A stretch of DNA of 64,000 nt from Clostridium_AF sediminicola (lineage in GTDB: Bacteria > Bacillota > Clostridia > Clostridiales > Clostridiaceae): assembly GCF_050402865.1 (NCBI RefSeq), contig NZ_BAABMF010000001.1:1-64000 (forward strand), written 5' to 3'. Shown piece by piece: positions 25,953 through 35,333 of the stretch (its first letter is position 1; the number at the start of each line of letters is the position of its first letter). Below the pieces are notes generated by a model. The model searched no databases and was not told the DNA's origin. It saw only the letters and a program-made list of their open reading frames with translations. The position numbers and the translations under genes were made by a program.

Positions 25953-27023
25953 ATGAAAAAATTATCAATTGTTTTAGCGTTAATGTTATCATTAACAGGT
26001 ATTGTAGGATGTGGAAAAACAAATGAAGTAGAAGTAAAAGACGGAGGAGAGGATAAAGGCCCAACTGAATTAGTAATTTCTACATGGGGTTACAGTGAAG
26101 ATTTATTGTGGGAAAATGTATTTACTCCTTTTGAAGAAGCGAACAACGTAAAAATAGTTTTAGAAACAGGTAATAACTCAGAAAGATTGACAAAACTTAA
26201 AACTAATCCAGACAGCAACATTGATATTATTTATTTAGCTGAAGCATTTGCACAAGAAGGTATTGAAGCAGGATTGTTTGAAAAAGTTGATTACAGTCAA
26301 GTTGCTAATGCAGAAAAGCTTGATGAAAAAGCTAAATACTTGGTAGATGCAGGTTATGGTCCAGCTTATACTTTAAACCGTGCTGCAATTGCATATGATC
26401 CAAATAAAGTTGGATTTGAAATTAAATCATGGAATGATTTATGGAATGCTGATTTAGCAGGAAAAGTTTCTATTCCTGATGTAACTACAACTTTTGGTCC
26501 ATCAGCTATGTATATTGCTTCTAACTATAAAGGTGTTGATATTACTTCTGATAAAGGAGAAGCAGCATTTAAAGCTTTAGAAGAATTAAAACCAAATCTA
26601 GTTAAAACTTATTCAAAATCATCTGACTTAGCAAATATGTTTGCAAATGATGAAGTAGCAGTAGCAATTACAGCTGATTTCGCTTATGGAAGAGTTAAAG
26701 GTGGAGCTCCTGATGTAGTATTTGTAGATCCAGAAGAAGGAGCATATATCAACTTCAACACTATTAATATTGTAAAATCTTCTAAAAATAAAGAATTAGC
26801 ATTAAAATTCATTGATTATGCATTAAGTACAGAAGTTCAAACTAGAACTGCTAAAGGTCTAGGAGAATCTCCAGTTAATTCAGAAGTGGAATTAACTGCT
26901 GAAGAATCAGCAAACTTAACTTATGGTGAAGTTGTTGAAAAAGCAAACACAGTTGATCATACTTTTGTAAATCCTGTAAAAATTCAATGGATTGATAATT
27001 GGAATAGAACATTAAATCAATAA
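25953..27023 (+). CDS. ABC transporter substrate-binding lipoprotein (PotD-like)
   Basis: 356 residues. Lipobox IVGC (Cys about residue 20), then the bacterial extracellular solute-binding fold: LVISTWGYSEDLLWENVF, DIIYLAEAF, AVAITADFAYGR. It captures substrate outside the cell for the two permeases. The PotD-type acidic polyamine pocket cannot be verified by eye. GGAGGG precedes the ATG. It is last of the transporter genes and directly precedes adenine deaminase (26 bases). Confidence 0.88.
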   Translation: MKKLSIVLALMLSLTGIVGCGKTNEVEVKDGGEDKGPTELVISTWGYSEDLLWENVFTPFEEANNVKIVLETGNNSERLTKLKTNPDSNIDIIYLAEAFAQEGIEAGLFEKVDYSQVANAEKLDEKAKYLVDAGYGPAYTLNRAAIAYDPNKVGFEIKSWNDLWNADLAGKVSIPDVTTTFGPSAMYIASNYKGVDITSDKGEAAFKALEELKPNLVKTYSKSSDLANMFANDEVAVAITADFAYGRVKGGAPDVVFVDPEEGAYINFNTINIVKSSKNKELALKFIDYALSTEVQTRTAKGLGESPVNSEVELTAEESANLTYGEVVEKANTVDHTFVNPVKIQWIDNWNRTLNQ

Positions 27024-27049
27024 AATTAAATAGAAAAAGGGAGAGTACT

Positions 27050-28759
27050 ATGGAGTTAAATCTAATTATAAAAAACGTTAGAGTATTTAATGCATATTTT
27101 AAGAAATTTATCCATGGAGACGTAGCTATACTAGACGATAAGTTTTTATATATTGGTGAAACTGATAGCGAAAACTTAAATGCTAAGGAAATTGTAGATG
27201 GCAGAGGAAAGTATATGATTCCTGGACTAATTGATATTCATATGCATGTTGAAAGTTCTATGACTACTCCTTTTCAGTTCTCTCAAGCTGTTATTCCACA
27301 TGGGATTACAACAGTAGTTGCAGATCCACATGAAATTGCAAATGTTTTTGGAATTGAAGGAATTACAGCTATGATAAAAAGTACTAAGGATAATGCCGTA
27401 GATATGTTCTACGGCATTCCTAGTTCAGTTCCATCTACAACTGAACGGTTAGAGACAACTGGAGGAAAAATAGATGTAGAAGATGTAGAAAATCTTCTTA
27501 AAATTGAGGAAATAAGTTGCTTAGGTGAAGTTATGAATTTTAAGGATTTGATTAATGATGAAGAGTCCTTGATAAATAGAATAATAAGTAGAATAAAAGA
27601 AGAAAAGCCTCATTTAAGAATAGAGGGACATTGTCCGAAAATATTCGGTTTAGATTTGGCAAAATTTATTTATAGGGGAGTAGATGCCGATCACACGCAA
27701 CAAACCCCTAAATCAATGGAAGAAAAAATAAGAAATGGAATGTTCATGGAAATCCAAGAAAAGTCAATGACTGAAGATAATATTAATTATTTAGTGGAAA
27801 ATAGCTTATATGAACATTTTTGTCTTGTAACAGATGATGTTATGGCTGACAAACTAATGGATGGACATTTAAATAAATTAGTAAAAAAAGCAATAGAAAT
27901 GGGAATGTCAAAGGAAATGGCTGTATATGTGAGCACTTTCACTCCTGCAAGAAGAATGCTCTTAGATGATAGAGGGAGCATAGCTCCTGGTAAGATTGCA
28001 GATTTTATATTACTTAGTGATATAGATAATTTTAATATAGATAGTGTTTATAAAAAGGGGAAATTAGTATTTAATGGTGATGTGCAATATAAAGAAAGTT
28101 CAAAAGCATTTCCAGAAAAATTTTATAAAAGCATAAATTTAGAGTATTTATCAGAATCAGATTTTAAAGTTCCTGCACCTATAGAAGAAGGTAAAGTAGA
28201 TTGTAGAACAATGAAAGTTACAGAAAATACTACTTTTACATTAGAAGAAAAAAGCACATTAAGTGTAGAGAATAAGGAACTTAAATGGCAGTCTTCCCAA
28301 AATTGTTTGATAGCTGTATTTGAGAGATATGGTAAAGGAAAAAATAAATCTTTTGGACTTGTAGGCGGGAGTATAATAAAGGAAGGGGCTATTGCAACTA
28401 CCTATGCACATGACCACCATAATTTGATGGTTATGGGTAAAAATGAAAAAGATATGACAATAGCAGCTAACTGGATTATAAAAAACGGTGGAGGATATTG
28501 TGTTGTAAAAGATGAAAAAGTTATTGCTGGTGTAGAATTACCGGTAGGCGGAATTATATCAGAAGAGAGAATAGATAAATTAGCCCAAAAGGTTAAAAAT
28601 GTAAGTGATAGCATGGAAAAATTAGGCTATGAACATATAAATAAAATAATGTCTTTTAGTACATTATCACTTCCAGTTAGTCCAAGTTTGAAAATATCAG
28701 ATAAAGGATTAATTGATGTAACTAAGCAGGAAATAGTAGATTTGTATTATAAAGTATAA
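27050..28759 (+). CDS. ade: Adenine deaminase
   Basis: 569 residues, the usual length for bacterial adenine deaminase. Metal and active-site motifs are present: GLIDIHMHVESSM, VADPHEIANVFG, RIEGHCPK, and the C-terminal domain with SFGLVGG and THDHHN-like AHDHHNLMV. It converts adenine to hypoxanthine plus ammonia. It lies 26 bases after the binding-protein gene and is most likely in the same operon, feeding hypoxanthine into salvage. GGGAGAG precedes the ATG. Confidence 0.92.
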   Translation: MELNLIIKNVRVFNAYFKKFIHGDVAILDDKFLYIGETDSENLNAKEIVDGRGKYMIPGLIDIHMHVESSMTTPFQFSQAVIPHGITTVVADPHEIANVFGIEGITAMIKSTKDNAVDMFYGIPSSVPSTTERLETTGGKIDVEDVENLLKIEEISCLGEVMNFKDLINDEESLINRIISRIKEEKPHLRIEGHCPKIFGLDLAKFIYRGVDADHTQQTPKSMEEKIRNGMFMEIQEKSMTEDNINYLVENSLYEHFCLVTDDVMADKLMDGHLNKLVKKAIEMGMSKEMAVYVSTFTPARRMLLDDRGSIAPGKIADFILLSDIDNFNIDSVYKKGKLVFNGDVQYKESSKAFPEKFYKSINLEYLSESDFKVPAPIEEGKVDCRTMKVTENTTFTLEEKSTLSVENKELKWQSSQNCLIAVFERYGKGKNKSFGLVGGSIIKEGAIATTYAHDHHNLMVMGKNEKDMTIAANWIIKNGGGYCVVKDEKVIAGVELPVGGIISEERIDKLAQKVKNVSDSMEKLGYEHINKIMSFSTLSLPVSPSLKISDKGLIDVTKQEIVDLYYKV

Positions 28760-28799
28760 TTCAAAGTTTAGCAATTAAGAAATTACAGGAGAAAATTAT

Positions 28800-30119
28800 A
28801 TGGCTTTAATGATTATAAAAAATGTAAATATTCTTACTATGAATAAAAATAAGGATATTATTGAGAATGGCGTTGTTGTAATAGTTGATAATATAATTCA
28901 TGATATTGGCAATGAAGAAATATTATCTAGATACTCATGTGATAATGTTATTGATGGAAAAGATGGGATTCTTATACCAGGCATGATAAATACTCATACA
29001 CATACTTCTATGGTAGTATTTAGAAGTCTTGGTGATGATGTACCTGATCGTTTAAAAAGATATCTATTCCCTTTAGAAAAAATGTTAGTGGATAAAGAAT
29101 TGGTATATTTAGGCGCTAGATACGGAATAACTGAAATGTTGCTTGGAGGAGTTACAACATTCACTGATATGTATTACTATGAAGATGAGGTTGCAAAAGC
29201 AGCAAAAGAATTAGGTATAAGAGGGGTATTAGGTGAGTCTATTTTAGATTTTCCTTCACCAGGTTCAAAAGAGCCATACGGAGGCCTTAAATACAGTAAA
29301 TGGTTTATAGAAAAATGGAAAGATGATGACTTAATTACTCCAGCTGTAGCACCTCATGCTATATATACAAATGACAAAGAACATTTGAAGATGGCCTCAG
29401 ATTTATCAAAAGAATATGATATACCTATGATGATGCATGTTGCTGAAATGGGTTATGAATTTAAGCAATGTGAAGATGAGTATAATATGACTCCGGTTCA
29501 GTACCTAGATAGCATAGGAATTCTAAATGAAAGGTTTATATCTGCTCATTCAATACTGGTTACTGAAGAAGATATAGATATATTAGAAAAAAGAAAAGTA
29601 GGAATAGCTCATAATGTAGGGGCTAATTCAAAAGGTGCCAAGGGAGTTGCACCAATTGTAAAAATGTACAAAAAAGGTATGAAGCTTGGCCTTGGTACAG
29701 ATGGACCAATGAGTGGTAATACTCTAGATATTGTTACTCAAATGTCTCTTGTAGGGAAAGTACATAAATTGTTTAATAATGATCGCAGTTTATTTCCAGC
29801 AAAAGAAATTTTAGAAATGGCTACAATAGGTGGAGCTAGAGCATTGAATATGGATAAAAAAATAGGATCTATCGAAATTGGAAAAAGAGCAGATTTGGTA
29901 TTATTTGAAACAAATTCTATCAATATGCAGCCAATTTATGATTATTATTCAGTTTTAGTATATTCTGCGAACCCAAGTAATGTTGATACTGTTATTGTTG
30001 ACGGGAAGGTTATTGTTAAAGATAAAAGACTAGCTAGAGAAGATAATTTTTCTAAGGAAACTACGAATCAATTAAAAATGATGAAAGAGAAAATACTAGA
30101 AGTATCGGAAAAACTTTAA
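28800..30119 (+). CDS. Amidohydrolase of the 5'-methylthioadenosine/S-adenosylhomocysteine deaminase group
   Basis: 439 residues. NTHTHTSMVVFRSLGDD near the start, then MHVAEM, SAHSILVTEEDI and GLGTDGPMSGNTLDI supply the metal ligands of the MtaD/TrzN/guanine-deaminase branch of amidohydrolases. The closest named function is deamination of methylthioadenosine or SAH, but other aminopurines are possible. AGGAGA precedes the ATG. It lies 40 bases behind adenine deaminase in the same operon. Confidence 0.85.
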   Translation: MALMIIKNVNILTMNKNKDIIENGVVVIVDNIIHDIGNEEILSRYSCDNVIDGKDGILIPGMINTHTHTSMVVFRSLGDDVPDRLKRYLFPLEKMLVDKELVYLGARYGITEMLLGGVTTFTDMYYYEDEVAKAAKELGIRGVLGESILDFPSPGSKEPYGGLKYSKWFIEKWKDDDLITPAVAPHAIYTNDKEHLKMASDLSKEYDIPMMMHVAEMGYEFKQCEDEYNMTPVQYLDSIGILNERFISAHSILVTEEDIDILEKRKVGIAHNVGANSKGAKGVAPIVKMYKKGMKLGLGTDGPMSGNTLDIVTQMSLVGKVHKLFNNDRSLFPAKEILEMATIGGARALNMDKKIGSIEIGKRADLVLFETNSINMQPIYDYYSVLVYSANPSNVDTVIVDGKVIVKDKRLAREDNFSKETTNQLKMMKEKILEVSEKL

Positions 30120-30153
30120 ATAAATATTTTCAGGTTTTTAATTATACTAAAGA

Positions 30154-30203
30154 AAAAAGACTAAATTACGTATTATCTAAGATAGTACAGTATTTTAGTC
30201 TTT
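30154..30203 (+). terminator. Terminator of the importer-deaminase operon
   Basis: AAAAAGACTAAA and TTTTAGTCTTT form the base of a long imperfect hairpin whose middle contains a second short pairing (TATCTAAGATA). Confidence 0.7.
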
Positions 30204-30283
30204 GCTTATTTTGAACTTATTTCTTTTCGCTTATTTTGAATGAAATTTTTGGTTCTCTAATATACTCAGACTATTAAAAAGAT

Positions 30284-30817
30284 TTATATTCTAATATGCT
30301 TTTTTCTTTTCTTCATTGAGTTTACTAAAAAGCCACCTCTAAACTGTGTTGGTTCATAAGCAATGATAAATGCTGAGGGCTCGTAAGTATCTATATAATT
30401 TAGTAAGTCGTGTTCTCTACTTCTCTTCGTGAGGATTTCTAATTTTATTCTTTTGCTATCTCTTCCTTCACCTTCGAAAAGTGTGACACCAAATCCTTTT
30501 TCACGAAGAAAACAAATCATTTCATCATTTCGTTTGTTTAAATTAACTGAAAAAGATGTGTAGCCTATTGCCATTTTGTTTTCTACAATTCCTCCTACGT
30601 AAAGCCCAAGCCCAAAGCCTAGTGCATAAATAACCATTGCAAGTGTAGTTTGATTACCACTTAATACCAATGAAAGGCCAAAAACATAAATGAAAGATTC
30701 TAAAACGCCAAAGATAGATGCTAAAAGGTTCATTTTTTTTACCATAAAAATAGTTCTTAATGTTAGTAATGGCACAAATGTCAATTGCAAAATTATGATT
30801 AATATAATCTGTTTCAT
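30284..30817 (-). CDS. DUF2179 / UPF0316 family membrane protein
   Basis: 177 residues. Three hydrophobic segments in the first 90 (QIILIIILQLTFVPLLTLRTI, then IYVFGLSLVLSG and VIYALGFGLGLYVGGIVENK) are followed by a cytosolic DUF2179-type domain (about 95-170). The pattern matches the UPF0316 family; function is unknown. The ATG at 30817 has GAGGAGA 8 bases upstream. Terminal TMs plus DUF2179 also occur in YitT proteins (see the gene at 41648). Confidence 0.82.
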   Translation of the reverse strand: MKQIILIIILQLTFVPLLTLRTIFMVKKMNLLASIFGVLESFIYVFGLSLVLSGNQTTLAMVIYALGFGLGLYVGGIVENKMAIGYTSFSVNLNKRNDEMICFLREKGFGVTLFEGEGRDSKRIKLEILTKRSREHDLLNYIDTYEPSAFIIAYEPTQFRGGFLVNSMKKRKKHIRI

Positions 30818-30901
30818 AAATTTTCTCCTCAAAATTTTTCTATTCTTAATTATTTGCAAACAAAACCAGTAGAGAAGTATCCTACTCTACTGGTTTATTA
30901 A

Positions 30902-31813
30902 TTAAAATACATTTAATCTTATTTTTATATAATCAAAGATTTCTTTTGCAACATTAATTTCAGTAGCGGATTCAAAGCCTTCAAAACCAGGGGCAGAATT
31001 TGCTTCACATATTTTATAGTTTTCTCCATCAAACAAAAGATCAATTCCAGCAATATCAAGACTTAATACCTTCGCACTTTCCATAGCAATCCAAGATATT
31101 ATATTATTAAGTTCGTAATTTTGTACACTTCCGCCTTGAGAATAATTAGCTTTAAAGTTGCCTTTTCCAGACCGTCTCTCCATGCAACCAATTGCTCTTC
31201 CTCCAATTACAAGAACACGTAGGTCTTTACCATAACTATCTTGTACGAATTCTTGTATAATTATGTTCATATTAGTATTAGTACAATTAATTAATTGCAT
31301 TAAATCTTCAAAATTATTTTTATCATTAGAAAGGAATACTCCACTTCCTTGAGAACCATGTATGGTTTTAATTATTGCAGGAAAACCAATATGCTTTTCT
31401 ACTAAATCATTATTAATCGGAAATTTTGCAAGCATTGTTTTAGGAAAAGGCAAATTACTAGCTGCTAATATCTGTTGAGTGTATAATTTGTCTTTTACTG
31501 TTTCTATGCTATTTGGGGAATTAACAATATATATTCCCAATTTTTCTAAATGTCTTAGGACAGCTAGAGAAAAATAAGTAGTATGTGATCCCATTCTTGG
31601 CAAAACAAAGTTTGGTAAATCCACAGTTTCTCCTCTTAAAAAGATTGACTTCTTACCATCTTTTGTTACAATCAAATCTAAATCTTCAGGTGATAAAACT
31701 TCCATGGTAATTCCATGCTTTTCTGCTTCTTCAATAAATCTTTTGTTTTCATAACTATCTTGAGATAGTCTTTCCTTAAATGGTTTGTGTAAAATCCATC
31801 CTTTAATGCTCAC
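30902..31813 (-). CDS. RimK-like ATP-grasp ligase
   Basis: 303 residues. The ATP-grasp fold is clear: KDKLYTQQILAASNLPFPKT, GFPAIIKTIHGSQGSGVF, DLRVLVIGGRAIGCMERR, and the final ICEANSAPGFEGFE with the Mg-binding Glu/Asn. RimK-type enzymes ligate amino acids, for example glutamate, to peptides or metabolites. The target here is unknown. I chose GTG at 31813, because GGAGG sits 8 bases upstream; the in-frame TTG farther up lies inside that site. Confidence 0.85.
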   Translation of the reverse strand: MSIKGWILHKPFKERLSQDSYENKRFIEEAEKHGITMEVLSPEDLDLIVTKDGKKSIFLRGETVDLPNFVLPRMGSHTTYFSLAVLRHLEKLGIYIVNSPNSIETVKDKLYTQQILAASNLPFPKTMLAKFPINNDLVEKHIGFPAIIKTIHGSQGSGVFLSNDKNNFEDLMQLINCTNTNMNIIIQEFVQDSYGKDLRVLVIGGRAIGCMERRSGKGNFKANYSQGGSVQNYELNNIISWIAMESAKVLSLDIAGIDLLFDGENYKICEANSAPGFEGFESATEINVAKEIFDYIKIRLNVF

Positions 31814-31936
31814 ATAAGTATCCTCCAAAAATTAATTTTTATGGACTAATTATATTCTTATTTTCACACTAAGTAAACAAAAATTTGAAGAGAAAATTCA
31901 TATTTTTATTGACCAAAATTTAATGAAATCACAATT

Positions 31937-33403
31937 TTATTTGATATAGTTTTCCGTTTTATCAATAATATTAATTGTTTCAACAGTTCTATCTTCAATA
32001 CCAGTAATGGTTGCGTTTTCTTCTAATAATAATCGAATATAATTGTATGATTCTTCACTGATTAATTCTCCAGGAGCTAAAATAGGAATACCAGGAGGAT
32101 AAAACATAACAAATTCGCCGCTTATCCTACCAATGGAATCTTTGAATTTGATTTTTTTCTGTGGGCTATAAAAAGCTTCTCTAGGAGATAATATTTGTTG
32201 TGATTTACACCAGGGTCTAAAATTAGCCTGTTTTTTATAAACACAATGGTTCTCTTTTATCTCTGATAAAGCAATAATCAGCTTATTTATATTATCATCT
32301 GTTGTTCCAATGCCTACAATAAATAATATGTTATCTGCATCTCCAAATTCTGCATAAATATCATATTTTTCTGCTAAAATTTCAGATAAGCGTATCCCTG
32401 TTATATCTAAAAACTTAACATTTACGACTAATTTAGTGATGTCATAATCAAACATTAATAATTCTTCAATATTTTCACGACTAATAGGAATATACCCATC
32501 CATTTTTTTTATACTTTCTCTAGCTTTTTCAGTTAAACTAATAACTTGTTGATACATTTCTCTTCCATTAACTGCAAGTTGTTTTCTTGCAACGTCAAGT
32601 GAACTCATGAGTAAATATGAGGCACTTGTAGTTTGGGTTAAATTAACTATAGTTTTAATATAATTTCGTTTCAAACGTCTTTCATTTAACAAAAGTATTG
32701 AACTTTGTGTCAATGAACCTCCTGTTTTATGTAAACTTAACGCAGCCATATCAGCTCCAACACTTATAGCTCCTTTAGGTAATTCTTCATGAAAATAAAA
32801 ATGCGTACCGTGAGCTTCATCTGCCAGAGCTAGCATACCTGACTCATGAGCTACTTTAACTACTTTTTCTATATCACATACAAATCCATAATAAGTAGGA
32901 TTAATTATTAGTACAGCTTTTGCCTCAGGGTGGTTTTTTATAGTTTCAATATAATCTATTTCAGTTACTCCTAATGTTAAACCTAACTTTTGGGATGCAA
33001 TAGGCTGAACATATATCGGAATTGCACCGCAAATAATAAGTGCATTGATTACAGATTTATGAGCATTTCTTGGTATGATAATACTATCTCCCTGCTGACA
33101 ACTAGCCAAAATCATTGTTTGAACAGCTGAGGTAGTTCCATTAACTATGAAAAAAGCAGCATCAGAATTAAAAAGTTCTGCAGCCAGTTCTTCTGCTTCT
33201 CGAATAATGCCTTGCGGATTTAGAAGATTATCCATTCCATGCATGGAGTTAATATCTCCTCTCAACATCCTATTACCAAAATAATCTGTTAACTCTGGAA
33301 TTCCTTTACCTTGTTTATGACCAGGAACATCAAATTGAACTGTTTGTTTACTGCTATGATTTTTTAATGCGGTAAATAAAGGTGTTTTGTATTGGTTTTT
33401 CAT
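31937..33403 (-). CDS. Orn/Lys/Arg decarboxylase family protein (short SpeA type)
   Basis: 488 residues, the length of the Bacillus-type arginine/lysine decarboxylases without the N-terminal wing. PLP motifs: FDVPGHKQGKG near the start, LADEAHGTHF, and SLHKTGGSLTQ with the Schiff-base Lys. It makes a diamine or agmatine from a basic amino acid, the first step toward polyamines. The substrate among Arg, Lys and Orn cannot be told. I chose the ATG at 33403, because the ATG 12 bases upstream abuts the AAAGGA site. Confidence 0.88.
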   Translation of the reverse strand: MKNQYKTPLFTALKNHSSKQTVQFDVPGHKQGKGIPELTDYFGNRMLRGDINSMHGMDNLLNPQGIIREAEELAAELFNSDAAFFIVNGTTSAVQTMILASCQQGDSIIIPRNAHKSVINALIICGAIPIYVQPIASQKLGLTLGVTEIDYIETIKNHPEAKAVLIINPTYYGFVCDIEKVVKVAHESGMLALADEAHGTHFYFHEELPKGAISVGADMAALSLHKTGGSLTQSSILLLNERRLKRNYIKTIVNLTQTTSASYLLMSSLDVARKQLAVNGREMYQQVISLTEKARESIKKMDGYIPISRENIEELLMFDYDITKLVVNVKFLDITGIRLSEILAEKYDIYAEFGDADNILFIVGIGTTDDNINKLIIALSEIKENHCVYKKQANFRPWCKSQQILSPREAFYSPQKKIKFKDSIGRISGEFVMFYPPGIPILAPGELISEESYNYIRLLLEENATITGIEDRTVETINIIDKTENYIK

Positions 33404-33532
33404 TTTATATAGCATCCTTTCTTATGTGATATATTTATATTATTATCAATTGATTTTGTTTTTACTTATATTGATATAAAATCGGTATTTGTTTTATTCT
33501 TTTAAAAAAACAGAAATTGAAGATAATTAGTA

Positions 33533-33561
33533 TTGACATTTAAGTAGAATTAAACTATACT
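33533..33561 (+). promoter_or_regulatory. Sigma-A-type promoter of the acetyltransferase gene
   Basis: TTGACA (33533-33538), 17-base spacer, TATACT (33556-33561), about 28 bases before the start codon. Confidence 0.8.
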
Positions 33562-33588
33562 AAATAAAATTTTAGATGGGGTGGTTGA

Positions 33589-34098
33589 ATGATTAGGTTA
33601 GCGAGACTTGAAGATTTGCAAACTATGACTGATATTTATAATATGGCAATAGTTACGAACAAATGCACTGCTCATACAGAAACATTTACTAGGGAAGAGA
33701 GAATACCGTGGTTTGAGGAACATCAAGTTTTTAAGTACCCACTTTATGTTATAGAAATTGATAGACGTATCGCAGGGTATATTTACTTAACTCCTTATCG
33801 ACCAGGTCGTTTTGCTATGAGACATACTGCTGAAGTTAGTTACTATCTACATCCTGATTTTCATGGAAAGGGCTTTGGTAGTGAAATGCTATCTTTTATT
33901 ATTAATGAAGCAAAGGAAATAGGAATTAAATCTCTAGTTGCAATTTTATTAAGTATTAATCTTCCAAGTATGAATTTATTAAAAAAGCATCATTTTGAAG
34001 AATGGGGCCGTTTACCTAACATTGTAGATTTTGATGGATCAATTTGTTCTCATCTTTATTATGGATTACATCTTGATTCATCTTTAGACGATCTTTAG
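33589..34098 (+). CDS. GNAT N-acetyltransferase (phosphinothricin-acetyltransferase-like)
   Basis: 169 residues. The acetyl-CoA loop HGKGFGSEM (Q/RxxGxG/A type) is at about residues 94-102, preceded by the strand AEVSYYLHPDF typical of the Pat group. These enzymes acetylate amines such as methionine sulfone or phosphinothricin-like amino acids; the real substrate is unknown. It follows a strong promoter and GGGGTGG. Confidence 0.85.
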   Translation: MIRLARLEDLQTMTDIYNMAIVTNKCTAHTETFTREERIPWFEEHQVFKYPLYVIEIDRRIAGYIYLTPYRPGRFAMRHTAEVSYYLHPDFHGKGFGSEMLSFIINEAKEIGIKSLVAILLSINLPSMNLLKKHHFEEWGRLPNIVDFDGSICSHLYYGLHLDSSLDDL

Positions 34099-34241
34099 AA
34101 ATTATCCATAGATAATTTCTAACTATCATATAAGTATTCTTTATAGTAAATATATTAGTATTAAATTTTTCTATTTTATATTTTGAATACAAATTGATAT
34201 AATCAATGGGAAATAATACTATTATATTAGGAGGAATACAT

Positions 34242-34817
34242 ATGAAAAATTCACCATTTAAATCTACCAATGGGATGATTTTTGCATCATTGGGTATTGT
34301 AATTAATATTGTTTTAGGAACGATAGTTCAGTCTATCCAAATCCCATTATTGTTTTTAGATACAATAGGTACTATTTTTGTTGCAGCAGTTTTAGGACCA
34401 TTTGCAGGTGCTTTAACAGGAGGATTAACTAACATTATTCAAGGAATGATTACAAACCCTAAAAATATTCCATTTGCTATTGTTAATGTTGTTATTGGAC
34501 TTATTGTTGGTTTTATAGCTAAAAGATATAAATTTAATCTGAAAATTGCAGTTATTACTGGTCTTATCTTATCAATAGTAGCGCCTCTTATAGGAACCCC
34601 AATTGCTGTATTTGTTTATGGTGGTTTAGCAGGTGGTGGAACTGATCTTATTTTTGCTTGGCTACTAGCTAGTGGACAAAAAATATTTACTGCTGCTTTT
34701 ATTCCAAGAGTAGCTGGGAATATTATTGATAAAATTGCTAGTTGCGTTATAGTTGCAGGTTTATTAAGACAGATGCCTAAAAATTTAGTTTCAGGAAATC
34801 ATACTGAAAATGCGTAG
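34242..34817 (+). CDS. ECF transporter S component (CD3073-like)
   Basis: 191 residues with about five to six membrane segments and little polar sequence, the form of an energy-coupling-factor substrate-binding subunit. Motifs TIGTIFVAAVLGPFAGALTGGLTNII and PKNIPFAIVNVVIGLIVG are typical. It resembles the family named for C. difficile CD3073. It needs the shared EcfA/A'/T module, which is not in this window. The ATG at 34242 follows TAGGAGGAA. It overlaps the next gene by eight bases. Confidence 0.8.
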   Translation: MKNSPFKSTNGMIFASLGIVINIVLGTIVQSIQIPLLFLDTIGTIFVAAVLGPFAGALTGGLTNIIQGMITNPKNIPFAIVNVVIGLIVGFIAKRYKFNLKIAVITGLILSIVAPLIGTPIAVFVYGGLAGGGTDLIFAWLLASGQKIFTAAFIPRVAGNIIDKIASCVIVAGLLRQMPKNLVSGNHTENA

Positions 34818-35304
34818 AGAGAAAAAAATTATTCTAACAGCACATTGTGTGTTAAATCAAAATTCAGTTATAAGAGATTGGGAGAGAGCACAAGGTGCTT
34901 TTAATGATATTGTGAGGGTATTTTTAGATAATAATATTTCTATTATTCAATTACCTTGTCCTGAATTCACTTTTTTAGGAGAAGGAAGACCTCCAATGAC
35001 TAAGGAGGAGTATGATATTCCTAAATATAGAATAATTTGCGCTGAATTAGCTGAAAAGGTTATTGATCAAATAAAAGAGTACATCAGGAATGAATACAAA
35101 ATTCTTGGTGTAGTAGGAATAGAAGGAAGCCCTTCTTGTGATACGTTATGTAAAAAAGGGGTTTTCATGGAAGTATTTCAAAAACTTTTGAATGAAGAAA
35201 ATATAAATTTATCTTCTTTTGATATACCTGAAAACTATATAGAGGGAAAAGATAAGGCGACTGTTGAACAGTTTAAAAGATTTATTAAAATAAATGCAGG
35301 ATAG
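34810..35304 (+). CDS. TudS-related putative desulfidase (CD3072-like)
   Basis: 164 residues. Conserved cysteines occur in AHCVLNQNS, LPCPEF and GSPSCDTLC, the three-cysteine layout of TudS/DUF523-type proteins, which hold a [4Fe-4S] cluster and remove sulfur from thio-pyrimidines. The gene overlaps the S-component gene by eight bases, so they are translated together. The pair may import and desulfurise a thio-compound. A strong ribosome site is absent, which fits coupling. Confidence 0.75.
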   Translation: MRREKKIILTAHCVLNQNSVIRDWERAQGAFNDIVRVFLDNNISIIQLPCPEFTFLGEGRPPMTKEEYDIPKYRIICAELAEKVIDQIKEYIRNEYKILGVVGIEGSPSCDTLCKKGVFMEVFQKLLNEENINLSSFDIPENYIEGKDKATVEQFKRFIKINAG

Positions 35305-35309
35305 AAAAG

Positions 35310-35333
35310 AGAGGGAGAAAATATTCACCCTCT
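35310..35333. terminator. Weak bidirectional hairpin between convergent genes
   Basis: AGAGGG and CCCTCT form a 6-bp stem followed by TATTTTA. It touches the ABC-F stop codon. Confidence 0.4.
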
